Assembly: GCF_001659605.2 (NCBI RefSeq)
Contig: NC_035164.2
Coordinates: forward strand, 11,134,965 to 11,198,964
Reading direction: 5' to 3'
DNA: 64,000 nucleotides
From: Manihot esculenta
Lineage: Eukaryota; Streptophyta; Magnoliopsida; Malpighiales; Euphorbiaceae
Every line of letters starts with the position of its first letter. Within the stretch, counting starts at the first letter, position 1. Under the pieces are notes generated by a model, which was not told the DNA's origin, ran no database searches, and was given only the letters and a program-made list of their open reading frames with translations. Shown piece after piece: positions 63,717 to 64,000 of the stretch. A program made the position numbers and the translations under genes.

Positions 63717-64000
63717 TTTCATTTACTAATGGTATTTTTAATAAAAAATATTTAATTTTGATAGAATTAAATTTTAAAAATTAAAGTGTTGGGTCTTAAA
63801 AATAAAAAGATAAATTTATTAATTATACTATACCTTAAAAGACTAAAAAATAATTTTTATTAAAATTAATACTAACAATATTAATAACAATAATATATAA
63901 TCCATAAAATTAATGAAAAATATAAAAAAAACATCATGATATATCCAAAGAGTTATAAAAAATATATAAGGCACAAAGCCGTTGCAAAAAAACTAGTTAA
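63717..64000. repeat. Direct repeat copy 2 (runs to the window end)
   Basis: Same orientation and same order of blocks as 62553-62808, about 1.17 kb downstream, with small indels. May continue past the window. Confidence 0.75.

Overview
This is a 64 kb stretch of nuclear plant DNA, most likely from a eudicot. The evidence is one intron-containing ribosomal protein gene with a plant-type promoter, a degraded mitochondrial insertion, plant Mutator, Athila, chromovirus and copia elements, and very AT-rich intergenic sequence. I cannot name the species from the sequence alone. Only one host gene is clearly intact: RPL30, with five exons, at 994-2944. Almost everything from 5.7 to 60.7 kb is transposable-element DNA, largely nested. 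Many 5-bp target-site duplications (TSDs) are readable, so much of the order of insertion can be reconstructed.

Layout. 1-5 kb: RPL30, AT-rich spacer, then a nuclear copy of mitochondrial DNA (about 4.33-5.02 kb) holding a piece of 26S rRNA. 5.68-10.5 kb: a Mutator-like element (MULE) with long terminal inverted repeats, a broken transposase on + and a broken GRF-zinc-finger gene on -. 10.56-48.43 kb: remains of an old Ty3/gypsy element on the - strand (called A), stretched by later insertions. These are: an Athila-like element without RT/integrase (B1, from 19.70 kb); a complete, young Ty1/copia element (11,977-19,644) that landed in a triplicated A/B1 junction; a non-autonomous element D (23,996-32,304) inside B1; a solo LTR (27,976-30,206) inside D; a broken + strand chromovirus C1 (33.5-37.66 kb); a tandem TRIM (37,881-38,352); and a full-length - strand chromovirus C2 (39,206-48,258) inside the 5' LTR of A. 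48.4-60.7 kb: a LINE remnant on the - strand split by a second Athila-like element B2 (49,945-60,292). B2 is itself split by a solo LTR of the C superfamily (52,576-55,150), which carries a 342-bp solo LTR (53,484-53,825). 60.7-64 kb: AT-rich sequence with a direct repeat pair and no recognisable gene.

Working relations. The only elements that look potentially competent are the copia element (intact 1,432-codon frame, LTRs differing at one base seen) and, for transcription, the LTRs. C1, C2 and both Athila-like elements are broken or lack enzymes. D and B1/B2 share an Athila-type primer-binding site and a conserved internal block, so they could have depended on a related autonomous Athila in trans. 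Two features stand out as undescribed in my reading: arrays of a 13-bp palindrome containing the GCC-box core in every C-type LTR, and a conserved array of five G-boxes just upstream of the TATA box in both LTRs of D.
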